A DNA stretch of 6,546 bases from Verrucomicrobiota bacterium (GTDB lineage Bacteria > Verrucomicrobiota > Verrucomicrobiia > Limisphaerales > UBA9464). The DNA is taken from assembly GCA_025354845.1 (NCBI GenBank), contig JANXMD010000054.1, positions 1-6,546 of the forward strand, in the 5' to 3' direction. The notes under the pieces were generated by a model, which had not been told where the DNA came from, did not search any database, and worked only from the letters and a program-made list of their open reading frames with translations. Both the position numbers and the translations under genes were made by a program. Positions 1 through 6,546 of the stretch are shown piece after piece; positions within the stretch are counted from its first letter, which is position 1; every line of letters starts with the position of its first letter.

Positions 1-1190
1 CGGGATTCCGTCACTAATTCGAACGGGCCCGAATGCATTTCCCGGAACGCCTCCGCGTCGCCAGCCGCCAGGATTGTGGGGGCGAGACGTTGATGCCGCA
101 GTTGTCCGATCACCTTCGCCAATTGCGACAATCCGGAGGCTGCCTCGAGATGACCAATGTTGGGTTTTACGGATCCGATGAAGCAGGGCTTGGGCCGCCG
201 CCCCTGAAACACCTGGGACAGGGCCTCAAGCTCAATCGCGTCCCCCATTCGAGATCCATTCGCGGCGCACTCAACGTAGTCGATCTCATCCACCGTGACG
301 CCCGCGCGCCGCAGGACGGAGCTCACCAAGTCGCGCTGCTCCTCCACGCTCGGCACCGTGTATCCGTGCGTCCGGCCACCGTGCCGGACGGCCGAGCCCC
401 GGATCACAGCATGAACTGGATCGCCATCCGCGACCGCCTGCGAGAGCGGCTTCAACAGCAGGGCCCCGGCACCTTCTCCGGGAAGGAATCCCCTGCCCTG
501 CTTCGAAAAACAACGGACGGAAGGTTCGTCCGTGAGCATCCGTCTCAGGGATAGATCGAGATAGTCGCGCGGGTGAAGATAGAGGTTCGCCGTGCCCACA
601 AAGGCCATCGAACACTCACCTCGGCGAAGGTGTTCGCACGCCTCATGAAGCGCGGTCATTGCCGAGGAACACATGGTGTCGATCGCCATGCTGGGGCCCA
701 CCAGATTGAGATGGAACGACACGCGATTCGCCATGGAGCTGAACGACGAAACGGGAAACAACGACTCCTCCACCGTCGCACCGAGGATCGTGTGCAGTCG
801 AAACCCTCCCTTGGTCACGCCGACAAACACTCCGATCCGGCCATCGTAGCGCTCGCGCAGTGAGGCCCGAGAATGCCCGCTGTCTTCCATCGCCTCCCAG
901 CAGTGCGTCAGAATCAGTCGTTCCTGTGGATCCAGGTTCAGCGCGTCGGCCGGTGGGATTCCAAAGAATAGCGGATCGAATTGATCAAACGACTCGAGGA
1001 ACCCGCCACGAATTGCGGCCCCGGCAATTCCCCTTCCCAACTCCGAATCCTCAAACCCCGACCAATTCCATCGTCCGGACGGGAGCGTCGTGAGGGCGCA
1101 GTGACCCGAAATCAGGTTGGCCCAGAACGCCTCCACGGTGCGCGCCTGCGGAAAACGTCCGCTCAGTCCGATGATGGCGATCGGTTCCGT
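1..1190 (-). other. Ketosynthase KS2, predicted non-elongating (KS0), C-terminus outside window
   Basis: Residues 1786-2181, starting T-E-P-I-A-I-I-G-L-S-G-R-F-P. Its last part, including the usual NAH region, is cut by the window edge. The acyl-accepting Cys1959 is present in D-T-M-C-S-S-A-M (669-671), where the usual form is DTACSSSL. The second histidine is kept, His2132 in K-P-N-I-G-H-L-E-A-A-S-G (150-152). The first catalytic histidine is missing: HGTGT reads A-A-N-G-S, with Ala2094 (264-266) in place of His. A KS with Cys but without this His can accept and pass on an acyl chain but is not expected to decarboxylate malonyl and extend. The reading frame is clean and flanking positions such as G-D and I-E are kept, so this looks like specialisation, not decay. 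Confidence 0.92.
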
Positions 1191-4100
1191 CACGGGCCTC
1201 GGTGTCGAGGAGTTGGGAACTCCACCGGGCGGAACGGGGAACTCCCGAATTTCCGCCACGGAAGCACCCCCGAAAACTTCCCGCCGCACCGGGACTTCTG
1301 GAGGTTCCGAAATTCCGCACCCGGCCCACCGAACGCAGTCCCCGCGATGCTGGTTCCAAAGATGTGAGGACAAGGATCGTACCGATTGACGCGCGTAGAG
1401 CACCGCCTCGGCGAGTTGGGGAAACGGAACTGCAAGTTTCGCGTGAAACGTCGCGATCAGAATCGAGTCCAACCCCAAGCTCTCCAAGGCCTCCTCGTCG
1501 TCCACGCGACCCGGATCCGCCTTGATGGTCTCGCAGAGCAATGCCTTCACCAAGTTGGCAACCCGTCCCACCGGATCCGCGTGTGCCGTCGCCTGCGCCG
1601 GATTCGGGGAGTCCGTCCGCTTCGGGACCTCATCGGTACGTAGTGGACCGGATCGAGCCCGGTATACCACCATTGCCTGCGGAACTGCGGCTCCGAGTAA
1701 GCACTCCAAAACATCCATTCCCGTCGCGGTCGGAAGGGGGAGGAGTCCTAGCTCGCTCTTCATGATCCCAAGAGCCGATTGGGGAACCGTCATGCCCCCT
1801 TCCTGCCAAAGTGGCCAGTGAATCGCGATCACACGCCGTCGCTCACCAACCGTGCTGAAGCGGTCGGATCGCTCCTCCGCCAGGACATCAAGAAAGGCGT
1901 TGGCCGTGGCGTAGTCCGCCTGGCCTGCATTCCCCATCACGCCGGCTGTTGAAGAGAACAAAACGACCCACGCCGATGGCTGCCGGCGGAGGGCCTGTTC
2001 CAGATTCAAGGTTCCATCAATCTTGGGCCGCAGCACCGAGCGAAACGCTTCCTTTGTTTTGGTACGCAACGAACCATCGCAGCGCAGTCCCGCCGCATGA
2101 AATACTCCATTGATGGGAATTCCCGAATCCTCCAGGCGGCGAACGAACCCCTCGACCTTTTCGGCATCGCAAAGATCCAGTGAGTCGTAGGTCACCTCCA
2201 GGTTCCGACGGCGCAGCGTCTCGATTCGGTCCAGCAGTTCGGGTGTCGCCGCTCGCCGCCCGGTCAGAAACACCCGGCATCCGGGAACTCGGTCGGCGAG
2301 AAACTCCGCGACGCGAATTCCAAGACCGCCACCGCCACCGGTGATCCAGAACGCACCCGGCGTCCTCCATTCGAACCCGGCGCCGAGGGACTTCCGATCC
2401 ACTTCGCGCCACTGCCTCACCTCGCGTCGGCCGCCCCTGTAGCGGACTCGCTCTTCAGCGGAAACCGAACCTTCAAACTGCAGGAGTCGACTGAGCGTAT
2501 CGGCATCGCTGAACGCAGCCGCATCCACCCCAATCACCTGTCCACGCACCTGAGGAAACTCGCGCGTCACGCTGCGGCTGAATCCCTGCAATGCCGCGAA
2601 CCCTCGATGCTCCTCTTCCATTGAATGGACAATCTGCACCAATGCCGGGCGTTTAAAGCCTCCCGGTGTGGATTGTTTGAGCGACTCGATGATCGCAGTC
2701 GCGGCGTCGGTCAGGCGCTCCGAAAGGGGACCCTGGTCGGGAATCGAAATGATTTCGGCCGTTGGCTCCACCCGCTGCCTCAGTGCTGCAAGGACCGTCG
2801 GCGAAACGGCGCACGCGACGATCACCCGACGGTCCACGCAGGGGCACGCGATGTCTGATTCCGCTGCGGGGGCATCCACCCACGCGGGAACCAGCACCAC
2901 CGGAATCCCCTCCTCGGACGCCTTGGTGGGGCCCGATCGGGTGGTGCTCCGAGATCCCGCCGTTTCCGCCGTGCCCGCTACCGGAACCGACGGCGTCGAC
3001 ACCGAAGGAATCCAGTGGCGCTCCCGGGCAAAGGGATACCCTGGAACCGGAATTCGACGACTCCATCGCGCCGACGGCAGCCGCTGCCAATCCACGACCG
3101 CTCCACGGACCCAAGCTTTTCCGAGCTCGGAAAGCGCAGCGGGGTCTCGGCACGTTTCGACGGCGGGTGCCGCAGTCGGCGATACCAACGGCGAGCCCGC
3201 TGACGTCTGATCGGCCCACGCCACTGCATCGATCGCCTGGCCCATGGAAAACGCTCGTAGGACCTGCGCCGCCGCCGCCCTCGAATCCACCAGGCAGGCA
3301 AAGCGGTGCTTCATTGCCTCACGGCCCACCTGCAGCGTGTGGGCGACGTCGGCAAGGCGCACTGTTGACGCCGATTCGAGAAAACCGGCGAGCCGTTCCG
3401 CAGCCTCGCGCAATGGAGAGGGCGACTTTGCAGACAGCACGAGCAACGAGGATTCCTCGCGACCCGCGGCGCCGTCTCCGTCGGGCCGCACAACAGGCAT
3501 CGCCTCCTCGAGGACCAAGTGGGCGTTGGTCCCACTGAACCCAAACGAACTCACGCAGGCACGTCGCGGGCTGCCCGCGGGCACATCCCAGGACCGCAGC
3601 TCCTGGTTGACGAAGAACGGGCTTCCTTCGAGTCGCAGGTGTCCGTTGAGAGACTCAAAGTTTGCCGCGGGAGGAATCGCCCGATGTCGAAGTGCCAGCA
3701 ACACCTTGATCACCCCCGACACTCCGGCGGCGGTAAGCAGGTGACCGATGTTGCTCTTGACCGAGCCAAGCGCGCAAAAAGCACTGCGCGACGTGAAGGC
3801 TCGGAACGCCTGTGTCAACGCCTCGACCTCGATCGGATCGCCCAACTGAGTGCCGGTCCCGTGCGCCTCCGCGAAGGAAATGGAATCCGGATCGATCGCA
3901 AATCGCCGATAGACCTCGGTTTCCAGGCGGATCTGGGATTTGACACTCGGAGCGGTGATTCCGTTGGTCTTTCCATCCTGATTGACTCCCCAGCCGCGAA
4001 GAACGCCGTGAATCTGATCCCGATCCCGGATCGCATCCTCCAGACGCTTGAGCAGGAGGACCCCAACGCCCTCGCCGGGGACGAATCCGTTCGCACGCTG

Positions 4101-6546
4101 GTCAAAGGTGAAACAGCGACCGTCCCGGGAAAGCATCCCGGCTTGGCTTGCCATGATGTGAAGCCCAGGCCCGGTATGAACGCAGACACCTCCGGCGAGT
4201 GCGGCATCGCAATGGCGCAGCACCAGGCTGTCGCAGGCTTCCGCAATCGCAACCAGTGAGGATGAACACGCCGTGTCGATGGCCATGCACGGGCCCTGGA
4301 GATTCAGCAGATAGGAGATGCGCCCCGCTAGAATCGACAGCGCACCTCCCATGAGACCTTGAGCGTGCAATCCGCCATCCGTCTTTCCGTAGTCGCCCTC
4401 GCTGCATCCCACGAACACGCCACAGCGGGTTCCCGAGAGGCCCGACGGACGAATCCCCGCATCTTCGAGGCAGTGCCAGCAGCCCTCCAAAAATAGCCGC
4501 TGCTGCGGATCCATCCATTCGGCCTCGATTGGAGGAATCGAAAAGAACTGGGGATCGAAGGCATCAATATCCTCCAGCACTCCCATCCATTTGCAGTCGG
4601 TTTTGCCAGGAGTTTTCGGCCGGGGATCGTAATGATCCTGAGTGGACCAGCGGTCGGCAGGCACCTCGGAAACGCAATCCCTACCCGCAGCAAGATTCTC
4701 CCAATACTGGTCCAGGGTGCGCGCCTTGGGAAACCGTCCCGCCATGCCAACGATGGCAATCCCCCCCCGGAGTAGAGCCTCCGACGTTACCGTCCCAGCC
4801 GACACCAATTCAGGCCCAGCGACAGCCGGTCTCCGCGGATGGACGGAACGAAGCGCTCGCTCTCTCTGCTCAAGAATTCGGGCAATGCAGAGTTCTCGGC
4901 GATCCTCCATTTCGTGCGCCGTGTGACTGATCACCACTTTTCCCACGTGACCTCCAGAGGCGACGTAGCGAATGGCGTCGGCAATCTGATGAATCGGATA
5001 GATGCGGGAGACGATGGGAACGATCTCGCCCCGTTCGACCATGGCCGTCATGGACTTCAGGACATCGCCCGTGGGAAGCGTTCCCGTGGCGCCAAGTTTT
5101 CGGAGATCGATGCTGTAGAGAGTCTGATTTTCCGTGAGCCGCGACAAATCGAGCCTCGGACTCGTGCGAAGAGCGTGGGAGGCGAGCTCGAGATACCGGC
5201 CCCCGGCACCGAGGCAATTGAGCCCGCGTTGGATGGCCTCACCCGAGACCATGTTGAGAACGACGTCTACACCGCGCCCGTCGGTCAGTGCCGAGATCTC
5301 TTGGTCAAACGGCCCTTTGTAATTCAAGGCAGCCAGCACCCCAAGGCGCCGCAACAAGGAGCGTTTTTCCTCGGAGCTTGACGTGCCGAAACAGCGACAA
5401 CCCCGCAACCACGCGAGCTGAAGCGCCATCAGGCCACATCCACCGGTCGCGGTCTGGATCAGAACCCGCTCTCCCGGCGCGAGACGCCCCACCTCAAACG
5501 CGTAATAAACCGTTCCGAACACCACCGGCAAACTGCAGGCTTCTTCAAAGGAAACATTCCCGGGCATCCGTACGGCGGACGCCGCCGGAACGTTGACCCG
5601 CGAGGCATGCCCGCCGAGCCGACTTCCGGTTAGAGCCACGACGTGATCACCGATCGAGACCCCCTGCACGGCGTCGCCAATCCGCTCCACCACCCCGGCG
5701 ACCTCGAATCCTGGAACGAAGGGATACTCCGGCATCGTGGGATAGAATCCCTTCACGCACATGGTATCCGGAAAATTCAGCGCCGAGGCTCGTACCCGAA
5801 TACCGATCTCATCCGGTGCCGGAACGCCAGGATCCCACTCAGACAGGCACACCTCCTCCAGAGTGTGGGTTGTGGTCAACACCACCCCGTAATTCTCGGG
5901 TATTTTTGCAGGCTCAGGCCGGAGTTCCGCGGTCGACGCCCCGTTCCCACTCCCGTGAGTGGAGACGCCTCCTTTCGATGCAACTCCGGAATGGCCATTC
6001 GAGTAAACGGACTCGAAGGCGTGCGTGTTCCCATTTTCAATTCCGTTTCCGTGTCCATTCGCGTGGCCGTTGCCGTGACCATTCCCAGCGGTGGATCTGC
6101 TGACCACGGGTCCGAGCCGAATGACCGGCGCCGGGCCCCCATTCAGTGCCACTGCCGAAGCCCCATGGGATCCGTTGGGCTCGTCATGCGCTATCTCCTT
6201 GGAATCCGGAAGGTGGGAACCCTCGTGGGAATCCTTCGGAGCAGAGGAGGTCGTTTTTTCGAACAGCAGGGCCGCGAGGAATTCCGCGAATTCTTGAACT
6301 GTCGGATGGTCGTAGATTTTCGTCGCCGCGATGGAAACGGCGTACCGCTGATTGAGGGTACGAATCCACTCAACCCCGACGATCGAGTCGAGCCCCATGT
6401 CGATGAACTTCTTGTCCCGATCGACCTCGTTCACCTTCAGGAACAAGGCCTCGGCAAGACTGATCGACAGCTCACGCTCCAGATCCGCAGCGCGGCGCCG
6501 CTCGGGAATCGGTTGGGCCTGAGTTGGCGCGCCGGCGTCGCCAAAG
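1..6546 (-). CDS. Trans-AT type modular polyketide synthase, internal fragment (ACP-ER-KS-KR-ACP-KS0)
   Basis: One minus-strand frame is open across the whole window (2181 complete codons, 6545 to 3), with neither start nor stop inside, so both ends of the gene lie outside. It encodes a cytosolic assembly-line enzyme that extends and modifies a polyketide chain carried on phosphopantetheine arms. Domain order is ACP1, ER, KS1, KR, ACP2, KS2. The frame was confirmed at the catalytic sites: ACP1 Ser54, ER G-G-C-G 368-371, KS1 Cys760/His895/His935, KR Tyr1545, ACP2 Ser1694 and KS2 Cys1959 all fall in the same register. No acyltransferase, methyltransferase or dehydratase lies between them. KS1 and KS2 have clearly diverged, so this is not a recent module duplication. 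Class assignment is strong. The product, the pathway name and the host are unknown. Confidence 0.97.
237..272 (-). other. Degenerate HGTGT active-site motif of KS2
   Basis: The codons here read E-C-A-A-N-G-S-R-M-G-D-A. Aligned to the E-A-H-G-T-G-T-x-L-G-D-P consensus (found intact in KS1), the catalytic His is Ala (264-266), the next Gly is Ala, the first Thr is Asn and the second Thr is Ser. The E, the Gly of G-T and the closing G-D are unchanged, so the register is unambiguous. Confidence 0.93.
1347..1574 (-). other. ACP2 domain
   Basis: Residues about 1658-1733. The phosphopantetheine serine is Ser1694 (1464-1466) in S-L-G-L-D-S-I-L-I. Six residues on there is Phe1700, not Trp, so the beta-branching mark of ACP1 is absent. 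After the serine the domain runs F-H-A-K-L then F-P-Q-L and V-L-Y-A-R-Q-S-V-R-S-L-S-S-H-L, a compact ending without the F-x-x-P-T motif. It should hold the chain extended by KS1 and reduced by the KR, then pass it to KS2. About 50 residues of Pro/Val/Gly-rich linker (1191-1346) join it to KS2. Confidence 0.9.
1653..2903 (-). other. Ketoreductase (KR) domain, predicted B-type
   Basis: Residues about 1215-1631: a structural half (from V-L-V-P-A-W, to about 1390) and a catalytic Rossmann half. NADPH binds at I-T-G-G-G-G-G-L-G (1402-1409). The short-chain dehydrogenase tetrad is present: Lys1508 in L-R-P-K-I-D-G, Ser1532 in F-S-S-T-A-G, Tyr1545 in A-D-Y-A-T-A-N and Asn1549. It reduces the beta-ketone on ACP2 to a beta-hydroxyl. 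Stereochemistry: the LDD region reads H-A-A-G-L-R-C-D-G, so the diagnostic second Asp (Asp1490) is kept while the first is Cys1489; the position that carries Trp in A-type enzymes is Met (G-V-M-G). Both point to B-type, giving a D-configured hydroxyl. It appears active. No methyltransferase accompanies it. Confidence 0.95.
3006..3491 (-). other. Post-KS linker / flanking subdomain, no AT domain
   Basis: Residues about 1019-1180. L-L-V-L-S-A-K-S opens the segment, then L-A-D-V-A-H-T-L-Q-V-G-R-E-A-M-K-H-R-F lies in the middle and P-G-Y-P-F-A-R-E-R-H-W near the end. This is the sequence that follows KS domains in trans-AT synthases. At about 160 residues it is far too short for an acyltransferase, and there is no GHSxG nucleophile or partner HAFH-type motif. 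Extender units must therefore come from a free-standing acyltransferase encoded elsewhere. The segment probably packs on the KS and may help recruit that enzyme. Confidence 0.88.
3492..4766 (-). other. Ketosynthase KS1, elongating (intact catalytic triad)
   Basis: Residues about 594-1018. The domain starts at I-A-I-V-G-M-A-G-R-F-P and ends at G-F-S-G-T-N-A-H-L-V-L-E-E, the full ketosynthase length. The catalytic triad is complete: Cys760 in D-T-A-C-S-S-S-L (codon 4266-4268), His895 in E-A-H-G-T-G-T-Q-L-G-D-P-I-E (3861-3863) and His935 in K-S-N-I-G-H-L-L (3741-3743). It should take the acyl chain from ACP1 and condense it with malonyl on ACP2. The late part (P-P-A-A-N-F-E-S-L-N and E-G-S-P-F-F-V-N) resembles trans-AT ketosynthases. 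These enzymes cluster by substrate structure at the alpha and beta carbons, so phylogenetic placement would report what ACP1 carries. Confidence 0.96.
4767..4922 (-). other. ER to KS1 linker
   Basis: Residues 542-593. The first half is charged and probably helical (E-M-E-D-R-R-E-L, then I-L-E-Q-R-E-R-A-L-R). The second half is Pro-, Ala- and Val-rich and leads into the G-G-I-A-I-V-G-M-A-G-R-F-P start of KS1. No catalytic motif is seen. It acts as the N-terminal lead-in of the ketosynthase. Confidence 0.7.
4923..5891 (-). other. Enoylreductase (ER) domain, MDR family
   Basis: Residues about 219-541, roughly 320 residues, the full length for a PKS enoylreductase of the zinc-free medium-chain dehydrogenase/reductase family. 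It would use NADPH to saturate an alpha,beta double bond in the ACP-bound chain. The N-terminal substrate part has A-L-N-F-P-D (255-260) followed by G-F-Y-P and P-G-F-E-V-A-G-V-V, matching the family NFRD...GYP...GxExxGxV pattern. The nucleotide site is T-A-T-G-G-C-G-L-M-A-L-Q-L-A; the usual GGVG reads GGCG (368-371). Lys394 follows in S-S-S-E-E-K, where the family contacts the cofactor phosphate. G-R-G-V-D-V-V-L-N and G-G-R-Y-L-E-L come next, and V-G-K-V-V-I closes the domain. It follows an ACP and precedes a KS instead of sitting between DH and KR as in cis-AT modules. It looks intact and active. Confidence 0.93.
5892..6254 (-). other. Long low-complexity interdomain linker
   Basis: About 121 residues (98-218) between ACP1 and the ER with no recognisable fold. 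The first third is acidic, Ser- and His-containing. The middle has the Asn-Gly-His repeats described separately, and the last part is rich in Gly, Ser and Thr and closes with P-E-P-A-K-I-P just before the ER begins. The composition suggests a flexible, disordered tether that lets ACP1 swing between the ER, the upstream ketosynthase and trans-acting enzymes. A short catalytic domain is excluded by the lack of hydrophobic core segments. Confidence 0.8.
6042..6086 (-). repeat. Imperfect Asn-Gly-His coding repeat in linker
   Basis: Residues 154-168 read GNGHGNGHANGHGNG, an imperfect short repeat of N-G-H with G or A spacers. N-G pairs recur shortly after it at 171-172, 183-184 and 201-202. The codons vary between copies (AAT/AAC, GGT/GGC/GGA, CAC), so this is a protein-level low-complexity tract rather than an exact DNA tandem repeat. 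It sits in the tether between ACP1 and the ER. Confidence 0.85.
6255..6494 (-). other. ACP1 domain with beta-branching Trp motif
   Basis: Acyl carrier protein domain, residues about 18-97. The phosphopantetheine attachment site is M-G-L-D-S-I with Ser54 (codon 6384-6386). The following helices end in I-Y-D-H-P-T-V-Q-E-F, the usual end of a PKS ACP. Trp60 stands six residues after the serine (D-S-I-V-G-V-E-W). This Trp is the published signature of ACPs that are docked by the HMG-CoA-synthase cassette, which puts a methyl or similar branch on the beta carbon of the bound beta-ketothioester. Such ACPs often occur in tandem; only about 17 linker residues precede this one before the window edge, so whether a sister ACP lies upstream cannot be seen. 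Calling it an ACP is secure. The beta-branching role is inferred from the motif. Confidence 0.93.

Noticed and set aside
1..1190. KS2 as a decaying pseudo-domain
   Set aside because: The frame is intact, the Cys, the second His and flanking structural motifs are conserved, and the changes are concentrated at the HGTGT site. This matches the functional KS0 class better than decay.
2653..3219. Minus-strand frame of 188 codons, Gly/Arg-rich
   Set aside because: It overlaps the KR and linker in a shifted frame. The true frame carries the KR motifs without a break, so a frameshift or second gene is not needed.
3006..3491. Possible truncated acyltransferase after KS1
   Set aside because: There is no GHSxG serine motif and the length is about half that of an AT. 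The sequence fits the ordinary post-KS segment of trans-AT synthases.
2762..3538. Plus-strand open frame of 258 codons
   Set aside because: It lies antisense to the post-KS linker and KR of the PKS. Its translation is Pro/Arg-rich with no domain, as expected for the opposite strand of a GC-rich gene.
3519..4259. Plus-strand open frame of 246 codons
   Set aside because: It is antisense to the most conserved part of KS1 (from the Cys site to the NAH region). The minus strand explains every base with catalytic motifs in frame.
6042..6086. Short repeats as a possible CRISPR array
   Set aside because: The units are about 9-12 bases, inexact, in frame and without spacers. They encode a Gly/Asn/His linker.
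6143..6187. ATG preceded by GGAG on the minus strand, resembling a start with a ribosome binding site
   Set aside because: The frame stops after 14 codons and is out of register with the PKS, whose frame reads through this place (K-E-I-A-H-D-E-P).
1..6546. Polyunsaturated fatty acid synthase or type I fatty acid synthase
   Set aside because: There are no tandem identical ACPs, no FabA-like DH and no AT. The KS sequences, the KS0 and the ACP-ER-KS order fit a modular trans-AT PKS.

Overview
The window lies entirely inside one very large coding region on the minus strand. A single reading frame (codons 6545 down to 3, 2181 residues) is open from end to end with no stop, start or frameshift. 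It encodes part of a modular polyketide synthase (PKS) and runs off both edges. Residue numbers below count from the first complete codon at 6545, so residue n has its first base at 6545-3(n-1). The plus strand and the other minus frames hold only shadow ORFs. I see no RNA gene, promoter, terminator, mobile element or CRISPR array.

Domain order from N to C terminus (high to low coordinate): ACP1 (6494-6255), Gly/Asn/His-rich linker (6254-5892), enoylreductase ER (5891-4923), ketosynthase KS1 (4766-3492), post-KS linker with no acyltransferase (3491-3006), ketoreductase KR (2903-1653), ACP2 (1574-1347), and a second ketosynthase KS2 (1190 to the edge, C-terminus missing). The missing AT, the post-KS sequence ending in a YPFARERHW-type motif, and the ER lying after an ACP all point to the trans-AT class, in which a free-standing acyltransferase loads malonyl units.

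Two points carry most of the biology. First, ACP1 has a Trp exactly six residues after its phosphopantetheine serine (DSIVGVEW), the published mark of ACPs used for beta-branching by an HMG-CoA-synthase cassette, and it is followed directly by an ER. Second, KS2 keeps its cysteine and its NIGH histidine but has lost the HGTGT histidine (the site reads ECAANGS), so it should be non-elongating (KS0). KS1-KR-ACP2-KS0 without a dehydratase (DH) in the first half is the layout of a trans-AT dehydrating bimodule; a DH and an ACP are predicted just beyond coordinate 1 or at the start of the next protein. Read together, the enzyme would hold a beta-branched and possibly reduced chain on ACP1, extend it by one malonyl unit on KS1, reduce it to a D-configured beta-hydroxyl with the B-type KR, and pass it through KS0 for dehydration to an alkene.

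The organism cannot be named. G+C is about 60% in the lines I counted, and codon third positions are less GC-biased than in Streptomyces. Trans-AT systems of this kind occur in Proteobacteria, Verrucomicrobia, Acidobacteria, Cyanobacteria and uncultured symbionts of marine invertebrates.
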